52,938 nt of DNA, from positions 1 to 52,938 of the forward strand of contig CALIUY010000011.1 in NCBI GenBank assembly GCA_938048455.1, in the 5' to 3' direction. Below the pieces are notes generated by a model. It was not told where the DNA came from. It worked only from the letters and a program-made list of their open reading frames with translations, and did not search any database. How positions within the stretch are numbered: position 1 is the stretch's first letter; the number at the start of each line of letters is the position of its first letter. The DNA is from an uncultured Desulfobacterales bacterium. Its GTDB lineage: Bacteria > Desulfobacterota > Desulfobacteria > Desulfobacterales > SpSt-501. This document shows, piece by piece, positions 24,277 to 32,052 of the stretch. The translations under genes and the position numbers were made by a program.

Positions 24277-25383
24277 TTATCCGGCCTGGATTTCCTTCTC
24301 GGAGACGGCGCGGTTTTTCCCGGTCGTCTTCGCCCGGTAGAGCGCCCGATCGGCACGCTCGATCAGCGCCGACGCCGTATCGCCCGCTCTCCAGGCGGCC
24401 ACCCCGGCGCTGACACTCAACCGGATGCCGGGTTCGGCGGGGGATTCCTCGAGAACATAGCGCGCCGTGGCGACGGCGCCGCAGATGCGCGCCGCCCTTT
24501 TCATGCCGGCGCGAAGCGAGGTCCCGCCGAGCAGGATCGCAAACTCCTCGCCCCCGAAGCGGGCCAGCAGGTCCTCCTCCCCCAGCCCCTGGGCGCACTT
24601 GCGCGCCACCGTGCACAGGATGCGGTCGCCCGCGAGGTGGCCGTAAGTGTCGTTCACGTTTTTGAAGTCGTCGATGTCCACCAGGACCAGGCAGAACTCC
24701 TGGGGCCGGGCCGTGCTGCGGCTCACCCAGTCGGAGAGCGCCCGGTCGAAGGCGCGCCGGTTGAGGATCCCCGTGAGCGCGTCGCACTCGGCCTCGCGGC
24801 GCACCGTCTCGAGCTCCCGGCGCAGGGTCTCCACCTGGCGGGAAAGCGACTCGATACGGCGCTGGTCCCGGGCCTCCTTCTCGCGCACCGCCTCGCGCAG
24901 CTGGAACGATTCCTGGAGAACCGCCGCCTTGACCTTCTTGATGTCATCCAGGTGGGTCAGGTTTTCAAGGCGCTTTCCCTGCTCGAGAAGGCTGCGGTTG
25001 TAATCGCGGTTCTCCAGGTCCACCGCGGCCATGGCGCGCGTCAGGATGTCGATGATCTGCTTGAGCTCGGTCTCGCGGTCGCGCAGGCAGGCTTTTTGAC
25101 GCTCGGCGAAGGCGGCGATCGCCTCGCTTCCGGACTCCCAGGCCGATTGCAGGCGTCGCAGCCGCTCCTCCGTTCCCAGCGTTTCTCCGAGCTCGAGCAG
25201 GCGGGCCTGCATGCGTTCGCCTCCGGTCTCGTTCAGATCGAGGACGAAACGGCGCAGGTGGTCGACCGCGGCGCGGGCGGCGAGCCGGAAGAAGTCGCCC
25301 CGCTCGCGGATCCGCTCGAACTCCGCTTCGTTTAGGCTCTCCGGCTCCGGGGCGCTCTCCCGGCGGCGGAAAGAGAAAAGCAT
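24277..25383 (-). CDS. Diguanylate cyclase (GGEEF), no canonical I-site
   Basis: A 368-residue soluble protein. Residues about 1-195 form a sensor-like coiled-coil region with many heptads. The GGDEF domain follows: DALTGILNRR (201-210), LVDIDDFKNVND (about 234-245), GGEEF (277-281). GGEEF is an active-site variant compatible with c-di-GMP synthesis. The inhibitory RxxD site five residues before it is GEED, so the Arg is missing and product inhibition should be lost. AAGGAGG precedes the ATG. It lies between CheW (22-base gap) and the unknown gene. In this set the c-di-GMP enzyme and HDOD protein probably act on a shared output. Confidence 0.9.
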   Translation of the reverse strand: MLFSFRRRESAPEPESLNEAEFERIRERGDFFRLAARAAVDHLRRFVLDLNETGGERMQARLLELGETLGTEERLRRLQSAWESGSEAIAAFAERQKACLRDRETELKQIIDILTRAMAAVDLENRDYNRSLLEQGKRLENLTHLDDIKKVKAAVLQESFQLREAVREKEARDQRRIESLSRQVETLRRELETVRREAECDALTGILNRRAFDRALSDWVSRSTARPQEFCLVLVDIDDFKNVNDTYGHLAGDRILCTVARKCAQGLGEEDLLARFGGEEFAILLGGTSLRAGMKRAARICGAVATARYVLEESPAEPGIRLSVSAGVAAWRAGDTASALIERADRALYRAKTTGKNRAVSEKEIQAG

Positions 25384-25405
25384 GGGCGTCGACCTCCTTG
25401 CGGGC

Positions 25406-25918
25406 TCAGGCGGCCTCGGCCAGCAGTTGGGCTTCCTCGCTTCCGAGCACGCGGTCGATGTCGAGCAGGATCTTCACCCCGCCGTTCATCTTCGCCATGC
25501 CGAGGATGAAATCGGTCTTCATCCGCGTGCCGAAGGTCGGTGTGGGCTCGATGTCCTCGCCCTTGATGTTCAGCACCTCGCAGACCGCATCGACGACGAT
25601 CCCGACCTGGACGGTTCCCGCCTGCCCCTCGATCTCGACCACGATGATGCAGGTGCGCTCGGTGTAGTCGATCGAGGGCAGGCCGAAGCGCCGCCGCAGG
25701 TCCATGACCGGAATCACCTTGCCGCGCAGGTTGATGACCCCCTTGATGAACTCGGGCGTGCGCGGCACGGCCGTAATGGGCATCATGCCGATGATTTCCT
25801 TGATCTTGAGGATCCCGATGCCGTACTCCTCGCCGGCCAGAGAAAAGGTAAGGTATTTCCCCTCGCGCTCGGTCATGGCGGCGACGGCCTGGCTCATCGT
25901 TTTCTGTTCTTCGATCAT
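25406..25918 (-). CDS. cheW: CheW-like chemotaxis coupling protein
   Basis: A 170-residue protein of the CheW fold: KYLTFSLAGEEYGIGILKIKEIIG at about 21-44, AVPRTPEFIKGVINLRGKVIPVMDLRRRFG at about 52-82, and TCIIVVEIEGQAGTVQVGIVVDAVCEVL. CheW couples CheA kinase to chemoreceptors at the membrane. Neither cheA nor receptor genes are nearby, so this copy serves either a distant array or another signalling complex. AAGGAGC precedes the ATG. It stands 87 bases after the HTH-PAS gene and 22 bases before the GGDEF gene, which suggests coupling of the array to c-di-GMP. Confidence 0.9.
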   Translation of the reverse strand: MIEEQKTMSQAVAAMTEREGKYLTFSLAGEEYGIGILKIKEIIGMMPITAVPRTPEFIKGVINLRGKVIPVMDLRRRFGLPSIDYTERTCIIVVEIEGQAGTVQVGIVVDAVCEVLNIKGEDIEPTPTFGTRMKTDFILGMAKMNGGVKILLDIDRVLGSEEAQLLAEAA

Positions 25919-26005
25919 CTCTTTGGGCTCCTTTCGCGGATTTCGGGATCAGCCGGTTCCATCCGCCCCGGGAACAACTCGCCGGTGGCGGCAACGGCCT
26001 CATTC

Positions 26006-26743
26006 TTAGAGGGTTGCGCCCTCTTCTGCCGCCAGCCACAAGTTCGCCCCCTCCGGCTCCCGCAAGGGGTAGAGGGCGGCGACAATGCGGCGCTCCCCGC
26101 CCTCGGGGGTGAGAATGCAGAGCGGATCGGGGAGAGGCCCGAGCGCCGCGCCGGCCTCGGCCCTCTTGAGTACCCCGACCAGCAGGGCGAGCGAGCGCGG
26201 GTGCAGGATCGACTCGATCCCCGTGCCCGTCAGCCGCTCGGCGGGACGGCCGCAGAGCTCGGCCCAGGCCGCGTTTCCTCCCCAGAGGGTGAGCCCCCTG
26301 AAGACGGCGGCCGGAGCGGCGAGCTGATGGATGAACTGCAGGCGCACCCCGACCATATCCTGGAAATAGCGACAGTCGCGGCAGTCTTCCCGGCAGCCGA
26401 CGGCCCCGCTGAGTCGCAGGCGGAAGCAGTCGGCGATGCGGCGTTCGCGGACGACACAGCGCTCGCAGCGGTGGGCCGGATTTTCAGTTTCCCAGTACTC
26501 CCAGCAGGGGCGGAAGGTTCCGAAAGCGGGGCGTAAGCCGCGCCCGTTGGCGAGCTCCGGAGGGATGGGATGGCCCTCGCGCGTCAGAAAGTGCAGCAGG
26601 TCCTCAACGGGGATCTCAAAGCTTCTTCCTGCGCGGCGCGCATAGAGTTTCCGCGACCGCACCCAATAACCGACGGTCGTGCGGCCTACCCGGCAGAGAG
26701 CCGCCGCCTGGGATACGCTCAGGGTTGGGGGGGATTCGGCCAT
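26006..26743 (-). CDS. Helix-turn-helix protein with Cys-rich segment and PAS-like domain
   Basis: A 245-residue protein. Residues about 8-50 form an excisionase/MerR-like HTH (LSVSQAAALCRVGRTTVGYWVRSRKLYARRAGRSFEIPVEDLLHFL, read in parts). Residues about 79-128 hold seven cysteines (CWEYWE, CERC, ADCF, GCREDC, RDC), suggesting a zinc or iron-sulfur site. A PAS-like domain follows (about 132-240, with FRGLTLWGGNAAWAELCGRPAERLTG). It could be a redox- or metal-responsive regulator. GGGAG precedes the ATG. It is first in a minus-strand run leading to cheW 87 bases later. Its own 5' flank borders the sigma-54 promoter region on the other strand. Confidence 0.7.
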   Translation of the reverse strand: MAESPPTLSVSQAAALCRVGRTTVGYWVRSRKLYARRAGRSFEIPVEDLLHFLTREGHPIPPELANGRGLRPAFGTFRPCWEYWETENPAHRCERCVVRERRIADCFRLRLSGAVGCREDCRDCRYFQDMVGVRLQFIHQLAAPAAVFRGLTLWGGNAAWAELCGRPAERLTGTGIESILHPRSLALLVGVLKRAEAGAALGPLPDPLCILTPEGGERRIVAALYPLREPEGANLWLAAEEGATL

Positions 26744-26961
26744 GATTCTCCCTGGATAGATTCGGTTCTCTCTTTCTATCGGCCGTCGCCGGGGAAACTT
26801 GATGGTTCCGCGGCAGGGCCGTCAAGCGAACATCGCCGGCGCGGGCAGGTGACGGAATCTCGACGCCACGCCAAAATATTGACGAAAATCTTAGCCGGAA
26901 GTGCAGGCCGGAGGCCTTTCCCGACGGAGTTGGACGAAGCGGAAGGCGGATCGCGGAAATC

Positions 26962-26974
26962 GATCAACTGCTTG
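26962..26974 (+). promoter_or_regulatory. IHF-like binding site
   Basis: GATCAACTGCTTG matches the IHF consensus WATCAANNNNTTR at all but the first position. It sits 67-79 bases upstream of the sigma-54 promoter, the usual place for the DNA bend that brings an activator to sigma-54 RNA polymerase. No activator site could be identified with confidence. Confidence 0.4.
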
Positions 26975-27040
26975 AAATCAAATAAAGCTGTTGATGAAAA
27001 AGAAGGATGGCGGGCTTTTCTGGTGCGATTTTTTGATCAT

Positions 27041-27056
27041 TGGCACTGGGTTTGCT
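27041..27056 (+). promoter_or_regulatory. Sigma-54 promoter
   Basis: TGGCAC (27041-27046), 5 bases, TTGCT (27052-27056). The GG-to-GC spacing is exactly 10 bases and both conserved elements match the -24/-12 consensus. Transcription should start near 27067. The activator could be the NtrC-type regulator of this window or another one. The first annotated gene downstream is the TTT-transporter receptor gene at 27530, about 460 bases away. Confidence 0.75.
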
Positions 27057-27066
27057 TAGAGCATAG

Positions 27067-27154
27067 GGCAACCGGAATGAAGTTTCCTCCTTTCCTTCAT
27101 TCCCACCTCCGATCGGCCCTGTCAGGCCACCCCCCCTGGCAGGGTCTTTCTTTT
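27067..27154 (+). ncRNA. Candidate sigma-54-dependent small RNA or leader RNA
   Basis: From the predicted start near 27067 to the T-run at 27145-27154 is about 88 bases. Within it GGAATGAAG (27074-27082) pairs perfectly with CTTCATTCC (27095-27103), leaving a pyrimidine loop TTTCCTCCTTTC whose CCTCC is complementary to Shine-Dalgarno cores. A second, terminator-like hairpin follows. The layout is that of an sRNA with a CCUCC loop for base pairing to ribosome binding sites. An alternative is a leader that attenuates the TTT operon. No open frame of length is inside. Conservation could not be checked. Confidence 0.45.
27117..27154 (+). terminator. Intrinsic terminator-like hairpin
   Basis: CCCTGTCAGG (27117-27126) pairs with CCTGGCAGGG (27135-27144) with one wobble or mismatch, an 8-base loop, then TCTTTCTTTT. 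It would end a short transcript from the sigma-54 promoter or act as an attenuator ahead of the transporter genes. Confidence 0.55.
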
Positions 27155-27529
27155 GGCGCCCGCCAAACCCCTCCTTGCCGCCGAGGCAAGACCTGGCGGA
27201 GATCGGTTCCTCTTGTCTTGAACACCGGACGAGTCCATCCGCAGCAACGTCTCCTTGCGCCACGCCGAGGCCAGGGGATGGTTCTCCGGCGGGGGGGAGG
27301 GGACGGGAGGGTTCTTCAGGATGCCGGAACCGCCCGGAAAGCTGCGCGGCCTTGATTCGCTGCACGATTTCGGCGGCGATCCGCTTCTGGCGGACGGGTG
27401 AACGACCCGGGAGGGGATCCTTGAGAGGAGCTTGACTGCGCCGACTCATTCTGTCTAACGTGGATCCGAAGCGCTGTGCAGCACGGAGATTCCTCCGGCG
27501 CCGCCAACCGTTCAATCAGGAGGTGCATC

Positions 27530-28492
27530 ATGCGCAGACTGCGGGTGTGGGTACTGGTGACGCTGATCGCCGGACTCATCGGGATTCCCCCGTCCGAGGC
27601 CCAGGAGATCAAAGGCCCCATCAAGATCATCGTTCCTTATCCCGCAGGCGGCGGCTCGGATGTCATCGCCCGCCTGATCGCCGACAAGCTCAAGGATGCG
27701 CTCGGACAGACGGTGATCGTCGAAAACAAGGCCGGGGCCGGCGGCCGCATCGGGACCGAATACGCCAAAAGCCAGCCCGCCGACGGCTCGACACTTCTCG
27801 TGGTCAATCCGGCCCTGTTCGTCGTGGCCCCCGTCGTCTTCTCCAAGCTCAACTACGACCCCGAGAAAGACTTCGTCCCGGTATCCGTCGTCCAGACCTA
27901 CCAGTTCTGCGTTTCCGTTCCCGTCGCCTCCCCGATTCGGAACGTGAAGGAGCTGATCGAGTGGATCCGCAAAAACCCCCACCAAGCCAACTACGGCTCC
28001 CCCGCCGCCGGCAGCCTGCCCCACTTCTTCGGGCTGATGATCGCCAAGGCCGCAGGGGTGGAGATGGTCCATTCCTCGTACAACGGCTCCGGGCCGCTGG
28101 TGACCGCGCTGATCGGAAACCAGATCCCGATCGGGGTGGACGCCTTTGACGCCCAGACGGCCTACCACCCCGAGAAGATCCGCATCCTCGCCACGGCCGG
28201 CACAGCGCGCAAACGCGAGGACATCCCCACCTTTAAGGAGCAGGGGTTCCCGGAGATCGAAGGGGTGGGCTGGAACGCGATCGTCGCCCCGGCCAAGACC
28301 CCGAAACCGGTGATCGACAAGCTGAGCGCCGCGATCGCCAAGGCCGTGCAGGCTCCGGACGTGGCCGAAAAGATCCGCAGCCTGGGAAGCGAGCCGATCG
28401 GATCGAGCGCCGAGGAGGCCGCGGCCCTCATCCGCAAGGACCGTGAGCGCTGGGTGCCGATCATCCAAGCCTCCGGGTTCAAGGCGGACTGA
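27530..28492 (+). CDS. TTT transporter periplasmic receptor (BUG/TctC family)
   Basis: A 320-residue protein with a Sec signal peptide (MRRLRVWVLVTLIAGLIGIPPSEAQ, about 25 residues) and the BUG fold: PIKIIVPYPAGGGSDVIARL (about 31-50) with the GGxxD ligand-binding signature, GQTVIVENKAGAGGRIGTEY (about 62-81), and a C-terminal AALIRKDRERWVPIIQASGF. It binds a small carboxylate in the periplasm and hands it to TctAB. The start ATG 27530 lies 5 bases after AGGAGG; upstream in-frame extension is rejected because it delays the signal peptide. Ligand cannot be deduced. TctB and TctA genes follow on the same strand. Confidence 0.93.
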   Translation: MRRLRVWVLVTLIAGLIGIPPSEAQEIKGPIKIIVPYPAGGGSDVIARLIADKLKDALGQTVIVENKAGAGGRIGTEYAKSQPADGSTLLVVNPALFVVAPVVFSKLNYDPEKDFVPVSVVQTYQFCVSVPVASPIRNVKELIEWIRKNPHQANYGSPAAGSLPHFFGLMIAKAAGVEMVHSSYNGSGPLVTALIGNQIPIGVDAFDAQTAYHPEKIRILATAGTARKREDIPTFKEQGFPEIEGVGWNAIVAPAKTPKPVIDKLSAAIAKAVQAPDVAEKIRSLGSEPIGSSAEEAAALIRKDRERWVPIIQASGFKAD

Positions 28493-28576
28493 GAGAAGCC
28501 CCGCCCGGAGGTTCGCTCGACCGTCGCAGAGGTGCGCGCCGGACCGCGGAGTCCGGCGCGCGGGGAGAATCCCTTC

Positions 28577-29044
28577 GTGCGCATCGGCCGTCCCCAAGAT
28601 GTTCTCACCGGAGTCCTCTTTCTCGCCTTCGGCCTGACGGCGATGGGGCTTGCGCTCGGCCTGCGGATCGGCACGGCCGCGCGCATGGGGCCCGGCTATT
28701 TTCCCTTCGCGCTCGGACTGCTGCTTTCGGCGCTGGGCGCGCTGCTCGTCGTGAAAGGACTCCGTTCCGGGCCGCCTCGAGGCGAATGGCCGGCCCTGAA
28801 GGTCCGGCCGCTGCTGATCATTCTCTGCTCGGTGCTTCTTTTCAGCCGACTGCTGATTCCCCTCGGGCTGCTTCTTTCCACCGCCGTTCTGGTCGTCGTC
28901 GCGAGCCTCGCCGGCCACGAGTTCCGTTTGCGGGAGACCCTGATCAACGCCGCGGCGCTTGTCGCCATCGTGGTTGTGCTGTTCGTCTACCTTCTCGAGT
29001 TTCCGATCCCCCTCGGGCCTTCTCTGCGCCTCGCCTCCCCTTGA
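28577..29044 (+). CDS. TTT transporter small membrane subunit (TctB family)
   Basis: The 155-residue protein has four hydrophobic helices (VLFLAFGLTAMGLALGL; GYFPFALGLLLSALGALLVV; LLIILCSVLLFSRLLIPLGLLL then TAVLVVVASL; LVAIVVVLFVYLLEF), typical of TctB. I prefer the GTG at 28577 (GGGGAG 9 bases upstream) over a GTG at 28532 that adds 15 basic/Pro-rich residues. It lies 84 bases after the receptor gene and 21 bases before tctA, in the order receptor-small-large seen in TTT operons. It stabilises the large permease and defines coupling to ion gradients. Confidence 0.85.
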   Translation: MRIGRPQDVLTGVLFLAFGLTAMGLALGLRIGTAARMGPGYFPFALGLLLSALGALLVVKGLRSGPPRGEWPALKVRPLLIILCSVLLFSRLLIPLGLLLSTAVLVVVASLAGHEFRLRETLINAAALVAIVVVLFVYLLEFPIPLGPSLRLASP

Positions 29045-29065
29045 AGACGCAAGCGGCATCGCCCC

Positions 29066-30565
29066 ATGGAACTGCTTTCCAACCTCGCCCTCGGCTTCGA
29101 GACCGCCGTCTCGCCCATGAACCTGCTCTATTGTCTGGCGGGCGCCCTGATCGGAACCCTGATCGGGGTGCTCCCCGGCATCGGGCCGGTGCAGACCATC
29201 GCCATTCTCCTTCCGACCACCTTCGCCCTGCCCCCGGTCTCGGCGCTGATCATGCTCGCCGGAATCTATTACGGGGCGCAATACGGAGGCTCGACGACCT
29301 CCATCCTGGTGAACGTCCCGGGGGAGGCCTCCTCCGTCGTCACCTGCCTCGACGGCCATCAGATGGCGCGGCGCGGGCGCGGCGGGGCGGCGCTCACGAT
29401 CGCCGCCCTGGGCTCCTTTTTCGCCGGCTGCTTCGCCACGGTCGTGCTCGCGCTGCTCGCGGTGCCGCTCGCCGAGCTCGCCTTCCGCTTCGGGCCGGCG
29501 GAATATTTTTCGCTGATGCTCTTCGGCTTGGTGGGGTCGGTCGTGCTGGCCTCGGGCTCCCTGCTCAAGGCCGTCGGCATGATCCTGCTCGGCTTGCTTC
29601 TGGGAATGATCGGCACCGACGTCACCAGCGGAGCCCACCGCTTCACCTTCGGCGTCCCCGAGTTGGCCGACGGCCTGGGGTTCGTGTCCCTGGCGATGGG
29701 CCTCTTCGGGATCTGCGACATCATCTCCAGCCTGGAGCGGCGGGAAAAGCGCGACATCCTGAGGAGCAAGCTCGCCGGCTTCTGGCTGAGCCGCAAGGAA
29801 CTCAAAGACTCCGCACCCGCGGTGCTGCGCGGGACCCTGCTCGGCTCGCTTCTGGGGATTCTCCCCGGCGGCGGAGCGATCCTTTCCTCGTTTACGGCCT
29901 ATATGGTCGAAAAGAAAAGCTCCCGCGAGCCCGAAACCTTCGGCAAGGGAAACATCCGCGGGGTCGCCGGCCCGGAGTCGGCGAACAACGCCGCCGCCCA
30001 GACCTCTTTCGTTCCGCTGCTCACCCTCGGCATCCCCCCGAATGTCGTGTTGGCGATGATGGCCGGCGCGATGATGATCCACGGCATCCAGCCGGGCCCG
30101 CGCGTGATTTCGAACAACCCGGCTCTGTTCTGGGGGCTGATCGCCTCGATGTGGGTCGGAAACCTGATGCTCGTGCTTCTCAACCTGCCCCTGATCGGCA
30201 TCTGGGTGCGGCTGCTCAGCGTCCCCTATCGCCTGCTCTATCCGGCCATCCTCGTCTTCTGCTGCATCGGTCTCTACAGTGTGAACAACAACACCTTCGA
30301 CATCGCCTTGACCGCTCTGTGCGGGCTTTTCGGCTATGTCCTCCACAAGCTCGACTGCGAGCCCGCGCCCCTGATCCTGGGCTTCGTGCTCGGCCCGATG
30401 ATGGAGGAAAACCTGCGCCGCGGCATGTTGCTCTCGCGCGGCGACCCCTCGATCTTCTTCACCCGACCGCTCGCGCTTCTCTTTCTTGTTCTTTCGGCGG
30501 CGCTCCTGGTCGCCGTGGCCCTTCCCGGCATCCGCCAAAGCCGCCGCCGGGCGTTTAAAGAATAG
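29066..30565 (+). CDS. tctA: TTT transporter large permease (TctA family)
   Basis: The 499-residue integral membrane protein carries about 12 helices. Signatures are GVLPGIGPVQTIAILLPTTF (about 34-53), ILVNVPGEASSVVTCLDG, PGGGAILSSFTAYMVEK (about 269-285) and APLILGFVLGPMMEENLRRGM. The PGxG and ExS loops of TctA family members are preserved. With TctB and the receptor it imports a small carboxylate driven by an ion gradient. The start is ATG 29066, and it ends 22 bases before the arylsulfotransferase-like gene, so that gene is probably in the same operon. Confidence 0.92.
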   Translation: MELLSNLALGFETAVSPMNLLYCLAGALIGTLIGVLPGIGPVQTIAILLPTTFALPPVSALIMLAGIYYGAQYGGSTTSILVNVPGEASSVVTCLDGHQMARRGRGGAALTIAALGSFFAGCFATVVLALLAVPLAELAFRFGPAEYFSLMLFGLVGSVVLASGSLLKAVGMILLGLLLGMIGTDVTSGAHRFTFGVPELADGLGFVSLAMGLFGICDIISSLERREKRDILRSKLAGFWLSRKELKDSAPAVLRGTLLGSLLGILPGGGAILSSFTAYMVEKKSSREPETFGKGNIRGVAGPESANNAAAQTSFVPLLTLGIPPNVVLAMMAGAMMIHGIQPGPRVISNNPALFWGLIASMWVGNLMLVLLNLPLIGIWVRLLSVPYRLLYPAILVFCCIGLYSVNNNTFDIALTALCGLFGYVLHKLDCEPAPLILGFVLGPMMEENLRRGMLLSRGDPSIFFTRPLALLFLVLSAALLVAVALPGIRQSRRRAFKE

Positions 30566-30587
30566 AATTTGGCAGGAGGCCTTCGCG

Positions 30588-32033
30588 ATGACCTATCCGA
30601 GCATCTACCCCACGGGCGTCACGCTCTACGACCCGGCACGCTGCTGGAACGGCTACACGATCTTTCAGGCCAAGGAGGTCGGCGCCCTGCTGATCGACAT
30701 GAACGGAGGCGAGGTCCAGCTCTGGAAGGAGCTCCACGGCATGCCGAACCGCCTGCTCCCCGGCGGCCACCTCATCGGCAGCACCGGCGAGCGCAGCACC
30801 GCCTTCGGCAGCCAGGACGGAATCGATCTCGTGCAGGTGGACTGGGACGGAAACGTCGTCTGGCGCTTCAACCGCTACGAGTACATCGAGGACCCGGGCG
30901 AGGAGCCGCGGTGGATGGCACGCCAGCACCACGATTACCAGCGCGAGGGAAACCCCGTGGGCTACTATGCCCCCGGCCTGGAGCCTCAGGTGGACCGCGG
31001 CTCCACGATGGTGTTGTCCCACAAGAACGTGCGCAACCCGCAAATCAGCGACAAACCGCTGCTCGACGACACGATCCTCGAGGTCGACTGGGAAGGGGAG
31101 GTCGTCTGGGAATGGATCTGCAACGAGCACTTCGAGGAGCTGGGCTTCCGCGAAGACGCACGAAACCTCCTCTTCCGAAACCCCAATTGGCTCAAGGCCG
31201 GCGGCGGGGTCGGCGACTGGATGCACATCAATTCGCTGTCGCTCCTGGGACCCAACCGCTGGTTCGACGCGGGCGACGGCCGATTTCACCCCGACAACCT
31301 CATCTGGTGCGCGCGCGAATCGAACATCACGGCCATCGTGGAGAAAAAAAGCGGCCGCATCGTCTGGAAGCTCGGGCCCTACTACGACGAGACCCCGGCC
31401 CTGCGGAAGCTCGGCTGGATCATCGGCCAGCACCATGCCCACATGATTCCCCGCGGCCTGCCCGGGGAGGGCAACATCCTGCTCTTCGACAACGGCGGCT
31501 GGGCCGGCTACGGCAGTCCCAACCCCGGCTCTCCCATGGGCTTCCGCAACGCGCTGCGCGACTATTCGCGGGTGCTCGAGATCGACCCGCTGACCCTCGA
31601 GATCGTCTGGCAATACACCCCCGTCGAGGCCGGCCTGGCCTTCCCGGTGGATGCAAACCGCTTTTACAGCCCCTTCATCAGCTCGGCCCAGCGCCTGCCG
31701 AACGGCAACACGCTCATCACCGAAGGCTCCGGCGGCCGCCTGATCGAGGTCACGGCCGACCACGAGATCGTCTGGGAGTACATCAGCCCTTACCGAGGCC
31801 GGATGCTCAACATCAACATGATCTACCGCGCCTACCGTCTGCCCTATGCCTGGGTGCCGCAGATCGACCCGCCGCGCGAGCGGCCGATCGAGCGGATCGA
31901 GGTTTCCCGTTTCCGCGTCCCGGGGGCTTCGCCATCGGGGCCGCAGCGCGTGGTCCAGGTTCCCGGCGTGCTCCCCTACCGGCCGGATGCCGCTCTGTGC
32001 GTGCGTACCGACCTCGGCGGGAAGAACCCTTGA
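30588..32033 (+). CDS. Arylsulfotransferase-like (ASST) beta-propeller protein, no signal peptide
   Basis: A 481-residue protein built of beta-propeller-like repeats (VDWDGNVVWRFNR near 85, VDWEGEVVWEW near 167, IWCARESNITAIVEKKSGRIVWKLGP near 240) and the HHAHMIPRG plus GNILLFDNGG segment near 285-305 that resembles the arylsulfotransferase family histidine region. Known ASST enzymes are periplasmic, with a signal peptide and disulfide; this one lacks a signal peptide and begins MTYPSIYPTGVTLYDP, so it is probably cytoplasmic and may have another role. GCAGGAGG precedes ATG 30588. It follows tctA by 22 bases, and the glutaredoxin-like gene follows 19 bases later. Confidence 0.75.
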   Translation: MTYPSIYPTGVTLYDPARCWNGYTIFQAKEVGALLIDMNGGEVQLWKELHGMPNRLLPGGHLIGSTGERSTAFGSQDGIDLVQVDWDGNVVWRFNRYEYIEDPGEEPRWMARQHHDYQREGNPVGYYAPGLEPQVDRGSTMVLSHKNVRNPQISDKPLLDDTILEVDWEGEVVWEWICNEHFEELGFREDARNLLFRNPNWLKAGGGVGDWMHINSLSLLGPNRWFDAGDGRFHPDNLIWCARESNITAIVEKKSGRIVWKLGPYYDETPALRKLGWIIGQHHAHMIPRGLPGEGNILLFDNGGWAGYGSPNPGSPMGFRNALRDYSRVLEIDPLTLEIVWQYTPVEAGLAFPVDANRFYSPFISSAQRLPNGNTLITEGSGGRLIEVTADHEIVWEYISPYRGRMLNINMIYRAYRLPYAWVPQIDPPRERPIERIEVSRFRVPGASPSGPQRVVQVPGVLPYRPDAALCVRTDLGGKNP

Positions 32034-32052
32034 GCGATGCGGAGCGCCTTCC

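Larger units (their letters stand above)
26744..27529 (+). other. Long non-coding stretch with sigma-54 and small RNA signals
   Basis: This gap of 786 bases separates the HTH-PAS gene from the TTT-transporter operon. Besides the IHF-like site, sigma-54 promoter, RNA candidate and terminator listed separately, it holds an AT-rich stretch near 26870-27010 and GC-rich sequence from 27155 to the AGGAGG site at about 27515-27524, where I see no further gene that I trust. Open frames on both strands here have poor starts and no family resemblance. Confidence 0.5.

Noticed and set aside
26964-27515. Open frame of 183 codons antisense to the sigma-54 region
   Set aside because: It has no ribosome site, crosses the promoter and terminator and shows no recognisable motif.
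27512-30538. Long open frame of about 1000 codons antisense to the TTT transporter genes
   Set aside because: It is a high-GC antisense shadow. Its composition is His/Asp/Gln/Gly-rich and the opposite strand encodes clear BUG, TctB and TctA proteins.
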